A stretch of 47,620 bases of DNA from contig CAJTIM010000029.1 of assembly GCA_910576325.1 (NCBI GenBank), positions 1 to 47,620 of the forward strand, read 5' to 3'. Position numbers and translations under genes: made by a program. The notes beneath the pieces were generated by a model. The model made no database searches. It was not told where the DNA came from and saw nothing but the letters and a program-made list of their open reading frames with translations. This stretch comes from Clostridia bacterium (GTDB lineage: Bacteria > Bacillota > Clostridia > Lachnospirales > Lachnospiraceae). This document shows, piece by piece, positions 26,319-33,976 of this stretch; positions within the stretch are counted from its first letter, which is position 1; every line of letters begins with the position of its first letter.

Positions 26319-27374
26319 ATGAATAAAACTTTGAAAAATATAACATCCAAGCGGTTATTTCTGCCGGTTTTCTGTCTCGCTCTGGTGCTTCTGATTAACC
26401 TTGTTACAAGACCGGACTTTTTCTCCATTGAGATTCGGGACGGCGTATTGTACGGATTTTTGATTGATATTATTAACCGAGCTTCGGAGCTGGTGATACT
26501 GGCCGTGGGTATGACACTGGTGGTATCGGCCTCCGCCGGAACGGATATTTCCGTGGGTGCGATTATGGCGGTAAGTGCGGCCGTGTGCTGCAATATTCTG
26601 ACCGGAGGCGAGAGGGCGGCTACGGCGTATGCGAATCCGCTGATTCTGGGATTCCTTGCGGCGGTTCTGGTCGGAACCCTTATCGGCTGCTTTAACGGCG
26701 TTCTTGTGGCGAAGCTGAATATTCAGCCGATGGTTGCCACTTTGATTATGTTTACGGCAGGGCGGGGAATTGCGCAGCTTATTACGGACGGACAGATTAC
26801 CTATGTGCGTGTGGACAGCTATAAGATACTGGGATCTTCCTTCCCGGGCTTTCCTGTTCCGGCTCCCTTTATTGTGTCGATTCTCGTTGTGGCGGCTACG
26901 GCGCTACTGCTTAAAAAAACGGCGCTGGGCATGTATATTCAGTCGGTGGGTATCAATAAGAAGGCTTCCAGTCTTACGGGAATTAAGGCGGTGCTGATTA
27001 TTTTCCTTACATATGCTTACTGTGGATTCTGCTCCGGGCTTTCCGGGCTGATTGCTTCCAGCCGTATTTATTCGGCGGATGCCAATAATATCGGCCTCAA
27101 TATGGAGCTGGATGCGATTCTGGCGGTGGCTATCGGAGGCAACTCTTTGGGAGGCGGAAGATTTTCCATTGCGGGTTCCGTTATTGGCGCTTATACGATT
27201 CAGGCTCTTACGACGACGCTGTACGCCATGCACGTTTCTTCGGATCAGATTCCGGTGTACAAGGCGATTGTGGTGGTGATTATTGTGACGCTTCAATCTC
27301 CGGGCTTTGCCAGGTGGAGAAAGGGGCTTGCCCAGAAAAAGGCGGTCGCAATCGAAGGAAAGGAGGCGGCATAG
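26319..27374 (+). CDS. ytfT: Sugar ABC transporter permease, YtfT-like
   Basis: The product is 351 residues with about eight to ten hydrophobic helices of the branched-chain/ribose permease family. Landmarks are SAGTDISVGAIMAVSAAV near residue 70, the coupling-type segment NGVLVAKLNIQPMVATLIMF, and SVGINKKASSLTGI in the cytoplasmic loop. The start is 1 base from the ATPase stop, and the gene ends immediately before the second permease, so the three are translated as one unit. Confidence 0.93.
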   Translation: MNKTLKNITSKRLFLPVFCLALVLLINLVTRPDFFSIEIRDGVLYGFLIDIINRASELVILAVGMTLVVSASAGTDISVGAIMAVSAAVCCNILTGGERAATAYANPLILGFLAAVLVGTLIGCFNGVLVAKLNIQPMVATLIMFTAGRGIAQLITDGQITYVRVDSYKILGSSFPGFPVPAPFIVSILVVAATALLLKKTALGMYIQSVGINKKASSLTGIKAVLIIFLTYAYCGFCSGLSGLIASSRIYSADANNIGLNMELDAILAVAIGGNSLGGGRFSIAGSVIGAYTIQALTTTLYAMHVSSDQIPVYKAIVVVIIVTLQSPGFARWRKGLAQKKAVAIEGKEAA

Positions 27375-28388
27375 ATGAAAAGCAAACGTACCTTGAATCA
27401 GACGAGTTTTCTTCTTTTAATTACGATTGCGCTGTTTTTTGTGATGTATGTTGTGGGCTGTGTGCTTTTTAAGGATCAGGGCTTCGCCAAGACGCAGAAC
27501 TTTTTGAATCTGTTTATTTCCAATGCGGGTTTGATTGTAATTGGCATTGGAATGACGGTGGTGATGATTACCGGCGGGATTGATATCAGTGTGGGATCTT
27601 TTGTGGCTATGGGCTGTATGATGCTGGCCTGGATGATGGAAAAGGTCGGTATGGGGGCAATTCCGGCGGTGCTGATTGTGCTTGTTACGGGGATTGTGTT
27701 CGGGCTGGTGCAGGGCTTTCTTGTGGCTTATATGGATATTCAGCCGTTTATTGTTACGCTGGCGGGAATGTTTTTTGCCAGGGGTATGACGGCGATTATC
27801 TCGAAGGATATGATTAGTATCAGCAATGAGATGTTTATGGCCTGGGCGAAGATGAAGATTTATCTGCCTGTTGGCGGGCATTTGAATAAGAAGGGGGTAA
27901 TGATTTATCCGTATGTGTATCCGACAGTGGTGATTGCGCTGATTCTTTTGGTGATTGCGTTTATTATGCTGAAATTTACGAAGTTTGGACGCAGCATTTA
28001 TGCGGTAGGCGGGAATGAGCAGTCGGCGCTTATGATGGGGCTGAATGTGCGGATGATTAAGCTGAAGGCTTATATGCTGGATGGGTTTTTGTGCGGCGTG
28101 GGGAGCATTTTGTTCTGTCTTAATACTCTGGGGGGCTTTGTGGAGCAGGCCAAGGGATTTGAGATGGATGCCATTGCTTCGGCGGTAATTGGCGGGACGC
28201 TTTTGACCGGCGGTGTGGGGAATGTGATTGGGACGCTGTTTGGGGTGCTGATTAAGGCGACGATTGAGGCGTTTATTACGTTTCAGGGGACGCTTTCCTC
28301 CTGGTGGACGAGGATTACGATTGCGGCGCTGCTTTGTTTCTTTATTGTGCTGCAGTCGGTGTTGGCTATGTTGAAAAAGAAGAAGTGA
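27375..28388 (+). CDS. yjfF: Sugar ABC transporter permease, YjfF-like
   Basis: The product is 337 residues, homologous to the preceding permease. It shows TGGIDISVGSFVAMGCMMLA, FLVAYMDIQPFIVTLAGMFFARG and YAVGGNEQSALMMGLNV. With YtfT-like it should form the heterodimeric channel of a ytfQRT-yjfF-type furanose importer. AAGGAGG precedes the ATG. Codon third positions here are poor in C and rich in G and T compared with araA. Giant palindrome D begins 8 bases after the stop. Confidence 0.92.
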   Translation: MKSKRTLNQTSFLLLITIALFFVMYVVGCVLFKDQGFAKTQNFLNLFISNAGLIVIGIGMTVVMITGGIDISVGSFVAMGCMMLAWMMEKVGMGAIPAVLIVLVTGIVFGLVQGFLVAYMDIQPFIVTLAGMFFARGMTAIISKDMISISNEMFMAWAKMKIYLPVGGHLNKKGVMIYPYVYPTVVIALILLVIAFIMLKFTKFGRSIYAVGGNEQSALMMGLNVRMIKLKAYMLDGFLCGVGSILFCLNTLGGFVEQAKGFEMDAIASAVIGGTLLTGGVGNVIGTLFGVLIKATIEAFITFQGTLSSWWTRITIAALLCFFIVLQSVLAMLKKKK

Positions 28389-28396
28389 GGACGGAC

Positions 28397-28704
28397 GGTT
28401 CCGAAACAGCCAGCGGGCAGGGACGGTTTCCAATATCTTCGGGACAGACGCAAAATCAGCCGTTGGACTTTTCCATATCCTGTGTTCGGACGGTTCACGT
28501 ACACGCTGTCTGCTCTTGTCGGACTAACGTATTTTGGGTTTTGACAGGCTTCGCCTGTTGGAGTTCTCTTTCGTTTGTCCGCCAATATCAGACAGCGTGT
28601 GCGTGAACAGCCGGACACCGGATATCGGAAAAGTCTGACGGCTGATTTTGCGTCTGTCCCTTGATATTGGAAACCGTCCCTGGCCCGCTGGCTGTTTCGG
28701 AACC
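28397..28704. repeat. Giant palindrome, copy D (308 bp, longest)
   Basis: GGTTCCGAAACAGCCAGCGG on the left pairs with the complement ending at 28704. The arms continue through GGACGGTTTCCAATATC and GACGCAAAATCAGCC before reaching the shared core (CTTTTCCATATCCTGTG; GGACACCGGATATCGG). The outer arm is extended by about 50 bp compared with copies A, C and E. The apex holds GACAGGC-TTC-GCCTGT, a small stable hairpin shared with copy E. Confidence 0.95.
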
Positions 28705-28901
28705 TGGTTGTTGGCGGGGCGGGTGGTGTGTTGTTTTTGTGATATGGAAAGGGGGAATCTTAAAATGGGTTTATATGGGGGCGGTATTCTTTTAAATATT
28801 ACCTGTTGTTTAGAAATTTTATGATTTGTGCTTTATTATTTTATATTGTTGGAAATTGTTTTATAATGAGGTTTATGAATTGGATTTTGTGGGGGCATAT
28901 T

Positions 28902-29393
28902 ATGACGGAGCTGTGGGATGCTTATGATAGTGCTTTTAATCGGATAAAGGATATGACGTTGGTAAGAGGTGAGGCGCTTCCTGATGGGGTGTATCATTTG
29001 GTTTGTGATGTTGTAGTAAAGCATATGGATGGGAGTTATTTGCTTATGCAAAGAGACTTTCGGAAACGTCACGGCGGGATGTGGGAATTGACGGCTGGGG
29101 GGTCTGCGCTGCAAGGGGAAGGGGCTTTGGAGTGTGCAAAGAGAGAGCTAAAAGAGGAAACAGGGCTGAATGCTGGGAATTTGGAAGAAATAGGGCGGAT
29201 TGTACATGATGGCCGCCGTTCTTTGTATGTTGAATATTTATGTGTTTTGGATTGCTGTAAGGATTCGATTGTTCTTCAGGAAGGTGAGACCGTTGATTAT
29301 AAATGGGTTGATAGGGAGGTTTTATTTAGAATGGATAGCCGGGAGTTTGCCTCTGCACGGATTAGGAAGCTTCTTGAAGAATTGGATTTATAA
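28902..29393 (+). CDS. NUDIX hydrolase
   Basis: The product is about 163 residues, cytoplasmic. The NUDIX box is complete: a Gly after TAG, then GEGALECAKRELKEETGL, giving the REL-x-EET metal-binding helix. It hydrolyses a nucleoside diphosphate linked to another group; the C-terminal layout (DYKWVDREVLFRM) is that of small general NUDIX proteins, so the substrate is unknown. ATG 28902 has GGGGG upstream; an in-frame start at 28806 would add a hydrophobic leader and is not favoured. A TATAAT at 28862-28867 may be its -10. Between palindrome D and this gene there is AT/GT-rich DNA only. Confidence 0.82.
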   Translation: MTELWDAYDSAFNRIKDMTLVRGEALPDGVYHLVCDVVVKHMDGSYLLMQRDFRKRHGGMWELTAGGSALQGEGALECAKRELKEETGLNAGNLEEIGRIVHDGRRSLYVEYLCVLDCCKDSIVLQEGETVDYKWVDREVLFRMDSREFASARIRKLLEELDL

Positions 29394-29525
29394 GCTTCGG
29401 TTTGCAGGGATGTGAGAGCAGTATGGATTTTATATATGGTTATGATAGTTTTACAGTTTATACATGGGGGCTTGGTTTCAGGGAGGAACAAGTTGAATTT
29501 GGCGGAGGGAAATGCAGAATATCTC

Positions 29526-29583
29526 TTGACATCTTAAAATATGGTGTTATAATTTAACTAACATATGAACAATTATTCATATG
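29526..29583 (+). promoter_or_regulatory. Promoter and ArsR-type operator of the heavy-metal operon
   Basis: TTGACA (29526-29531), a 16-base spacer, TATAAT (29548-29553). Nine bases later lies a perfect inverted repeat, CATATGAA-CAATTA-TTCATATG (29562-29583), which matches the known operator style of SmtB/CzrA/CadC repressors (ATATGAAC-type half-sites). The repressor encoded at the operon's end is the obvious ligand. Confidence 0.82.
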
Positions 29584-29615
29584 AAAGAATATTAAATGTG
29601 TGGAGGATGGTTACC

Positions 29616-29834
29616 ATGAAGAAAACTTATAAAATTGATGTCGACTGTGCAAATTGTGCGAATAAGATGGAAGATGCGGCGAGAAAGACGGCTGGTGTAA
29701 AGGAGGCCTCGGTGAGCTTTATGACCTTGAAGATGGCGGTGGAGTTTGAAGAGGGTGCAGATCCTAAGGCTGTGATGCAGGAGGTCAGGAAGAACTGCAA
29801 GAAGGTTGAGGATGACTGTGAGATTTTTTTGTAG
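29616..29834 (+). CDS. HMA-domain metal-binding protein
   Basis: The product is 72 residues, a single heavy-metal-associated domain. The metal-binding C-x2-C is in DCANCANKMED, followed by the usual GVKEASVSFMTLKMAVEF strands. Such a small protein normally passes a soft metal ion to, or senses it for, the P-type ATPase encoded downstream, which itself lacks an N-terminal HMA domain. GGAGG lies upstream of ATG 29616; an open start at 29565 overlaps the operator and is rejected. Confidence 0.87.
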   Translation: MKKTYKIDVDCANCANKMEDAARKTAGVKEASVSFMTLKMAVEFEEGADPKAVMQEVRKNCKKVEDDCEIFL

Positions 29835-30016
29835 AATTGTATTGAAGCGTTCCCTTGGTTGCTGAGGGAGACAGGCAGAAGCGCGTACGTTTATACGGAA
29901 TGCGGTTTACGTATTAATTTTTATATGTGCTTTCTGAATTTTATAGATATTTTGGGAGACTCTAATATGCTGTTTGAGTACAAAGCAGAGCATACCTGGA
30001 AAGGCAGGAGGGCAAG

Positions 30017-31888
30017 ATGAATAAAAAACAGAAAAAGATGCTGATTCGGATTATTGTTACATTCCTGCTCTTGATTGGCTTAAGCTTTATTTCGTCTGCG
30101 GGTTATGTGCGGTTTGGCCTGTATCTGGTTCCTTATCTGGTAATCGGCTATGATATTTTAAAAAAGGCGTTTAAGGGAATCCGCAACCGGCAGGTCTTTG
30201 ATGAGAATTTTCTGATGGCTGTAGCTACCGTAGGCGCGATTGCCCTGGGAGACTATCAGGAGGGAACGGCGGTTATGCTGTTCTATCAGATTGGAGAGCT
30301 GTTCCAGAGCTATGCCGTTGGAAAGAGCCGGAAAAATATCAGTGATCTGATGGATATCCGGCCGGATTATGCCAATGTGGAGCATGACGGACGCTTGGAG
30401 CAGGTGGACCCAGATGAGGTTGAGGTGGGAACCCTGATTGTGGTGCAGCCCGGCGAGAAGATTCCTATTGACGGTGTGGTGGAAGAGGGAAGCTCTGCTT
30501 TGAATACCAGTGCTCTTACGGGGGAAAGCCTGCCAAGGGAGGCGGCTGCGGGGCAGGAGGTTATCAGCGGATGCATCAATATGACGGGAGTTCTAAAGAT
30601 TCGTACCACAAAGGAATTCGGGGAATCTACGGTGTCAAAGATTCTGGATCTGGTGGAGAATTCCAGCTCGAAGAAGTCGCGCTCCGAAAATTTTATTTCT
30701 AAATTTGCCAGATATTACACGCCGGCTGTCTGCTACGGAGCTTTGGCGCTGGCTGTTCTGCCGCCGCTTGTGCGTATGACGGCTCTGGGCCTTGTGCCAC
30801 AGTGGGGGGATTGGATTTACCGGGCTCTTACCTTTTTGGTGATTAGCTGTCCCTGTGCTTTGGTGATCAGTATTCCTTTGAGCTTTTTTGCCGGCATCGG
30901 CGGAGCGAGCAAGGCGGGGATTCTGGTGAAGGGCTCCAATTATCTTGAGACTTTGTCCAAGACCGGATGGGTGGTTTTTGACAAGACGGGCACAATGACG
31001 CAGGGGGTATTTGAGGTAAAGGAGATTCATCACAATACCATAGAGACGGAGAAGCTTTTGGAGTATGCGGCTCTTGCGGAGTGCGCCTCCTCTCATCCTA
31101 TCAGTAAGAGCCTTCAAAATGCATATGGGAAGCCTGTTGACCGGAGCCGTGTGACGGAGATTGAGGAGATTGGCGGCAATGGCGTTACGGCAACGGTGGA
31201 CGGTGTATTTGTGGCGGCAGGAAGCGACCGGCTGATGGAGCGGCTTGGGATTGCATTTGCACCCTGTCATGATTCGGGCACGGTGGTTCATGTGGCTCTG
31301 GACGGAGCTTATGCCGGGCATATTCTGATTTCCGATATGCTGAAGCCGAATGCGAAGAAAGCTATACGCCAGCTGAACAAAGCGGGGGTGAAGAATACGG
31401 TGATGCTGACTGGTGACCGCAGGGAGGCTGCGGAGCAGGCAGCAAAAGAGCTTGGAATCCGGGAGGTACACAGCGAGCTTCTGCCGGCGGATAAGGTGTC
31501 TAAGGTGGAGGAGTTTCTGGAACGGAAGAGCAGCAGGGAGAAGCTGGTCTTTGTGGGAGACGGCATCAACGATGCGCCCGTATTGTCCCGGGCGGATATT
31601 GGCATTGCTATGGGCGCTCTGGGGTCTGATGCGGCGATTGAGGCGGCGGACATTGTGCTGATGGATGACGACCCTGTGAAGATTGCCGCAGCCATTCGGA
31701 TTGCAAGAAAATGTATCCGTATTGTGTATGAAAATATTTATTTTGCTATCGGTATCAAGCTTATCTGTCTGGTGCTTGGAGCTTTTGGCATCGCTAATAT
31801 GTGGGCAGCTATTTTTGCGGATGTGGGCGTGATGGTGATTGCGGTGCTCAATGCTATCCGTGCTCTGTTTATAAAAAAGCTGAATTAG
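30017..31888 (+). CDS. Heavy-metal translocating P1B-type ATPase (Cd/Zn/Co type)
   Basis: The product is 623 residues. Membrane helices occur near the N-terminus, the actuator motif is TGES, the metal-site helix carries SCPCALVIS, the phosphorylation motif is DKTGTMT, the HP locus is SSHPIS and the hinge is GDGINDAP. It should export Zn, Cd, Co or Pb ions from the cytoplasm. It begins without its own HMA domain, matching the separate HMA protein 180 bases upstream. The intergenic 29835-30016 holds no other gene. Repeat R5 begins about 5 bases after the stop. Confidence 0.94.
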   Translation: MNKKQKKMLIRIIVTFLLLIGLSFISSAGYVRFGLYLVPYLVIGYDILKKAFKGIRNRQVFDENFLMAVATVGAIALGDYQEGTAVMLFYQIGELFQSYAVGKSRKNISDLMDIRPDYANVEHDGRLEQVDPDEVEVGTLIVVQPGEKIPIDGVVEEGSSALNTSALTGESLPREAAAGQEVISGCINMTGVLKIRTTKEFGESTVSKILDLVENSSSKKSRSENFISKFARYYTPAVCYGALALAVLPPLVRMTALGLVPQWGDWIYRALTFLVISCPCALVISIPLSFFAGIGGASKAGILVKGSNYLETLSKTGWVVFDKTGTMTQGVFEVKEIHHNTIETEKLLEYAALAECASSHPISKSLQNAYGKPVDRSRVTEIEEIGGNGVTATVDGVFVAAGSDRLMERLGIAFAPCHDSGTVVHVALDGAYAGHILISDMLKPNAKKAIRQLNKAGVKNTVMLTGDRREAAEQAAKELGIREVHSELLPADKVSKVEEFLERKSSREKLVFVGDGINDAPVLSRADIGIAMGALGSDAAIEAADIVLMDDDPVKIAAAIRIARKCIRIVYENIYFAIGIKLICLVLGAFGIANMWAAIFADVGVMVIAVLNAIRALFIKKLN

Positions 31889-31892
31889 GTTG

Positions 31893-32019
31893 GAGCTGGA
31901 ATCAGTATATCCCATAAAGCGCCCGGATGGATTTACGTCCGCATGGATTTGCGGTCGGAAATCCATCTTCAATATTTGGGTGCTGTAAGGGGATATACGG
32001 AACTGGAATAGAAAGGAAG
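31893..32019 (+). repeat. RBS-proximal hairpin repeat, copy R5 (long form)
   Basis: GGAGCTGGAATCAG begins at about 31893. GTATATCCC (31905-31913) pairs perfectly with GGGATATAC (31990-31998). The inner part (GCGCCCGGATGGATTT ... AAATCCATCTTC ... GGGTGCT) parallels R4. CGGAACTGGAATAGAAAGG ends at the RBS of the ArsR gene. Confidence 0.85.
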
Positions 32020-32026
32020 TGCAGAA

Positions 32027-32389
32027 TTGGCGGAGAAAATCGAAGGATGCTGTGATACTTTTGAGGTTCACGAAAATCTTTTAAAGATAGTCCGGGAAAA
32101 AATGCCTAAGGAGACAGAAGCCTACGATCTGGCGGAGCTTTTCAAGGTTTTCGGAGATTCCACGCGAATTCGGATTCTGTTTGTACTCTTTGAGGCGGAG
32201 GTCTGTGTCTGTGATCTGGCGGAGGCTTTGTGTATGACTCAGTCTGCGATTTCCCATCAGCTTCGGATTTTGAAGCAGAGTAAATTGGTAAAGAGCAGGC
32301 GGGAGGGGAAGTCTGTTTTTTACTCTCTGGCGGACAATCATGTGCGGACAATCATAGACCAGGGCAGGGAGCACATTGAGGAGGATTAG
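32027..32389 (+). CDS. ArsR/SmtB-family metal-responsive repressor
   Basis: The product is 120 residues. A winged helix is clear: ELFKVFGDSTRIRILFVLFEAEVCVCDLAEALCMTQSAISHQLRILK, then the wing VKSRREGKSVFYSLAD. The Cys pair in EVCVCDLAE is the alpha-3 metal site of ArsR/CadC-type sensors, and an N-terminal GCCDTFEVH segment offers further thiols as in CadC. TTG 32027 is the start, with AAAGGAAG 7 bases upstream. As the last gene of the operon it probably represses its own transcription at the palindrome before the HMA gene, released by Cd, Pb or Zn. Confidence 0.9.
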   Translation: MAEKIEGCCDTFEVHENLLKIVREKMPKETEAYDLAELFKVFGDSTRIRILFVLFEAEVCVCDLAEALCMTQSAISHQLRILKQSKLVKSRREGKSVFYSLADNHVRTIIDQGREHIEED

Positions 32390-32438
32390 AAGATTGCTTT
32401 TTCCATGCTCCTGTGCTATGATAAAGCAGGTAAATGCG

Positions 32439-32459
32439 GCCGCAGCGGTTTCTGCGGCT
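32439..32459 (+). terminator. GC-rich hairpin after the ArsR gene
   Basis: GCCGCAG and CTGCGGC form a 7-bp stem with a short loop, followed by GTGTTGTT. The T content is modest, so terminator function is only plausible. Confidence 0.4.
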
Positions 32460-32493
32460 GTGTTGTTCTGCATAAGGGAGGCAAAGGACAGCA

Positions 32494-32823
32494 ATGATTA
32501 TGACATTTGAGCTGATTTTACATTATTTAGTGGAGGCGACAATCCCCGTATTTGAGCTGATCGGTGTGGGAATTATTATTGCCTCCGGTATTCGCGGCTT
32601 TTACAGCTATGTGAGCAGGAAGCCGGATACGAAGCTGACGCTGGCGAAAGGGCTGGCTATGGGTCTGGAGTTCAAGCTGGGAAGTGAGATTCTGCGTACT
32701 GTCATCGTCCGGGAGTGGACGGAGATTGCTACGGTGGCCGGTATTATTGCGCTGAGGGCGGCTCTTACCTTCCTGATTCACTGGGAGATTAAGGAGGAGG
32801 AAAAGGGGATCGACGCAGATTGA
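32494..32823 (+). CDS. DUF1622 family membrane protein
   Basis: The product is 109 residues with two to three hydrophobic helices (VFELIGVGIIIASGIRGFYSYV; ATVAGIIALRAALTFLIHW). The family hallmark GLEFKLGSEILRTVI lies between them. Its function is unknown, though its position after a metal operon is suggestive of membrane adaptation. GGGAGG and AAAGGA are both upstream of ATG 32494. The decayed palindrome F starts about 21 bases after its stop. Confidence 0.87.
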   Translation: MIMTFELILHYLVEATIPVFELIGVGIIIASGIRGFYSYVSRKPDTKLTLAKGLAMGLEFKLGSEILRTVIVREWTEIATVAGIIALRAALTFLIHWEIKEEEKGIDAD

Positions 32824-32843
32824 ATAAGAACCGTATATAAGAA

Positions 32844-32949
32844 GGGGACTGCCGCAAAATAAGCAATCCGTTATTTCTATATCCTGCAGTTGGAGCGTTC
32901 AGGCAACTTGGATATGGGGAAGCAGGAGACTTGTTTTGCAGCGGCCCCC
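32844..32949. repeat. Short, decayed palindrome of the giant family, copy F (about 106 bp)
   Basis: GGGGACTGCCGCAAAATAAGC on the left and its near-complement ending GCGGCCCCC on the right keep the family's outer motif CCGCAAAATAAGC and CTATATCC/GGATATGG. The apical half of the core has been lost. It lies 21 bases after a plus-strand stop codon like the other copies. Confidence 0.8.
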
Positions 32950-32993
32950 TCTTAAACTTTATTGAATAGGTTAATACACAAAGGAGCGAAGAG

Positions 32994-33821
32994 ATGAATC
33001 GAATGAAACTAATTGCTTTTGATTTGGACGGCACACTGTTAAAAGACAATAAGGAGCTGACCGCCCGCACACTGGATGCCCTTCGGAAAGCGTCGGAGGC
33101 CGGGATTCACCTGGTTCCCACTACCGGGCGCCTGTATGACGGTGTTCCGGAGGAGATCCGCACTCTGCCCTTTATCCGCTATGTGATCGGGGCAAATGGG
33201 GCGGAGGTTTATGACGCCTGGGAGAAAAAGACCCTCCACCGGGCGGAAATGGACCGGGGAGAGATCCAAAGGTTCTTTGACGCCGCTGAAAATGCAGCCG
33301 CAATTATCGGGTGCTACAAAGGCGGCAAGGCTTATATGGGAAAAAAGGATATGGAAATGATGGAGGCTTATTCTCCTGGACAGGTGCTTTTCCGTATGAT
33401 GCGCAGAATTTATATACCGGTTGCGGATCTGAGGGAGTATCTTCTGGAGTCGGGAGAGACCGTGCAGAAGCTGATGCTGTTTTTTGCGGATCTGGAGGAG
33501 CGCAGGCGGGTCTTGGAGGAAATGAAGACCTCTCTTTCCGATTTGTCCGTATCCAGCTCTGTGATCAATAACATTGAAGTGAATGCAAAAGAGGCCAATA
33601 AGGGTGCTGCTTTAAGATTTCTTCGGGAATACCTGAATATTGAGCCCGAGGCGACTGCGGCCTTCGGAGACGGCAGCAACGATGTTACGATGCTTTTGGA
33701 AGCAGGTGTTGGCTTTGCCATGGAAAATGCCTGTGCGGAGGCAAAGGAGGCAGCGGATCGGATGGCTTTAAGCAATGAACAGGAGGGTGTAGCCCGGGAG
33801 ATTGAGAGGCTGCTGGCTTAA
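32994..33821 (+). CDS. Cof-type HAD-superfamily phosphatase
   Basis: The product is 275 residues. Motif I is AFDLDGTLL with the nucleophilic Asp, motif II lies in LVPTTGRL, and motif IV is FGDGSNDVTML near residue 222. A type IIB cap domain lies between. Members dephosphorylate small sugar phosphates or flavin/pyridoxal precursors; the specific substrate is not readable. RBS AAAGGAG precedes the ATG. Confidence 0.93.
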   Translation: MNRMKLIAFDLDGTLLKDNKELTARTLDALRKASEAGIHLVPTTGRLYDGVPEEIRTLPFIRYVIGANGAEVYDAWEKKTLHRAEMDRGEIQRFFDAAENAAAIIGCYKGGKAYMGKKDMEMMEAYSPGQVLFRMMRRIYIPVADLREYLLESGETVQKLMLFFADLEERRRVLEEMKTSLSDLSVSSSVINNIEVNAKEANKGAALRFLREYLNIEPEATAAFGDGSNDVTMLLEAGVGFAMENACAEAKEAADRMALSNEQEGVAREIERLLA

Positions 33822-33903
33822 TCCGGGAAGAAATCTCCACAATATGCACAAAAAAACCGGATAAAAGGAGAAATATGTGTACGGGGACTTTCCTGATTTT
33901 ATA

Positions 33904-33932
33904 TTGTCAGACCGTATGCAAAATGATATGAT
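33904..33932 (+). promoter_or_regulatory. Promoter of the orphan sugar-binding lipoprotein
   Basis: TTGTCA (33904-33909), a 17-base spacer, TATGAT (33927-33932), 45 bases before the start codon. Confidence 0.7.
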
Positions 33933-33976
33933 GTACCCGGAAACGGAAAGAACTTTAAAAAGGAGTTGGCAGACAT

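Noticed and set aside
27417..28433. 338-codon minus-strand frame opposite the second permease
   Set aside because: Rich in His, Asn and Arg as expected from the complement of a membrane protein gene; no RBS.
30635..32071. 478-codon minus-strand frame opposite the P-type ATPase
   Set aside because: It is the antisense shadow of a gene with all conserved P-type ATPase motifs.
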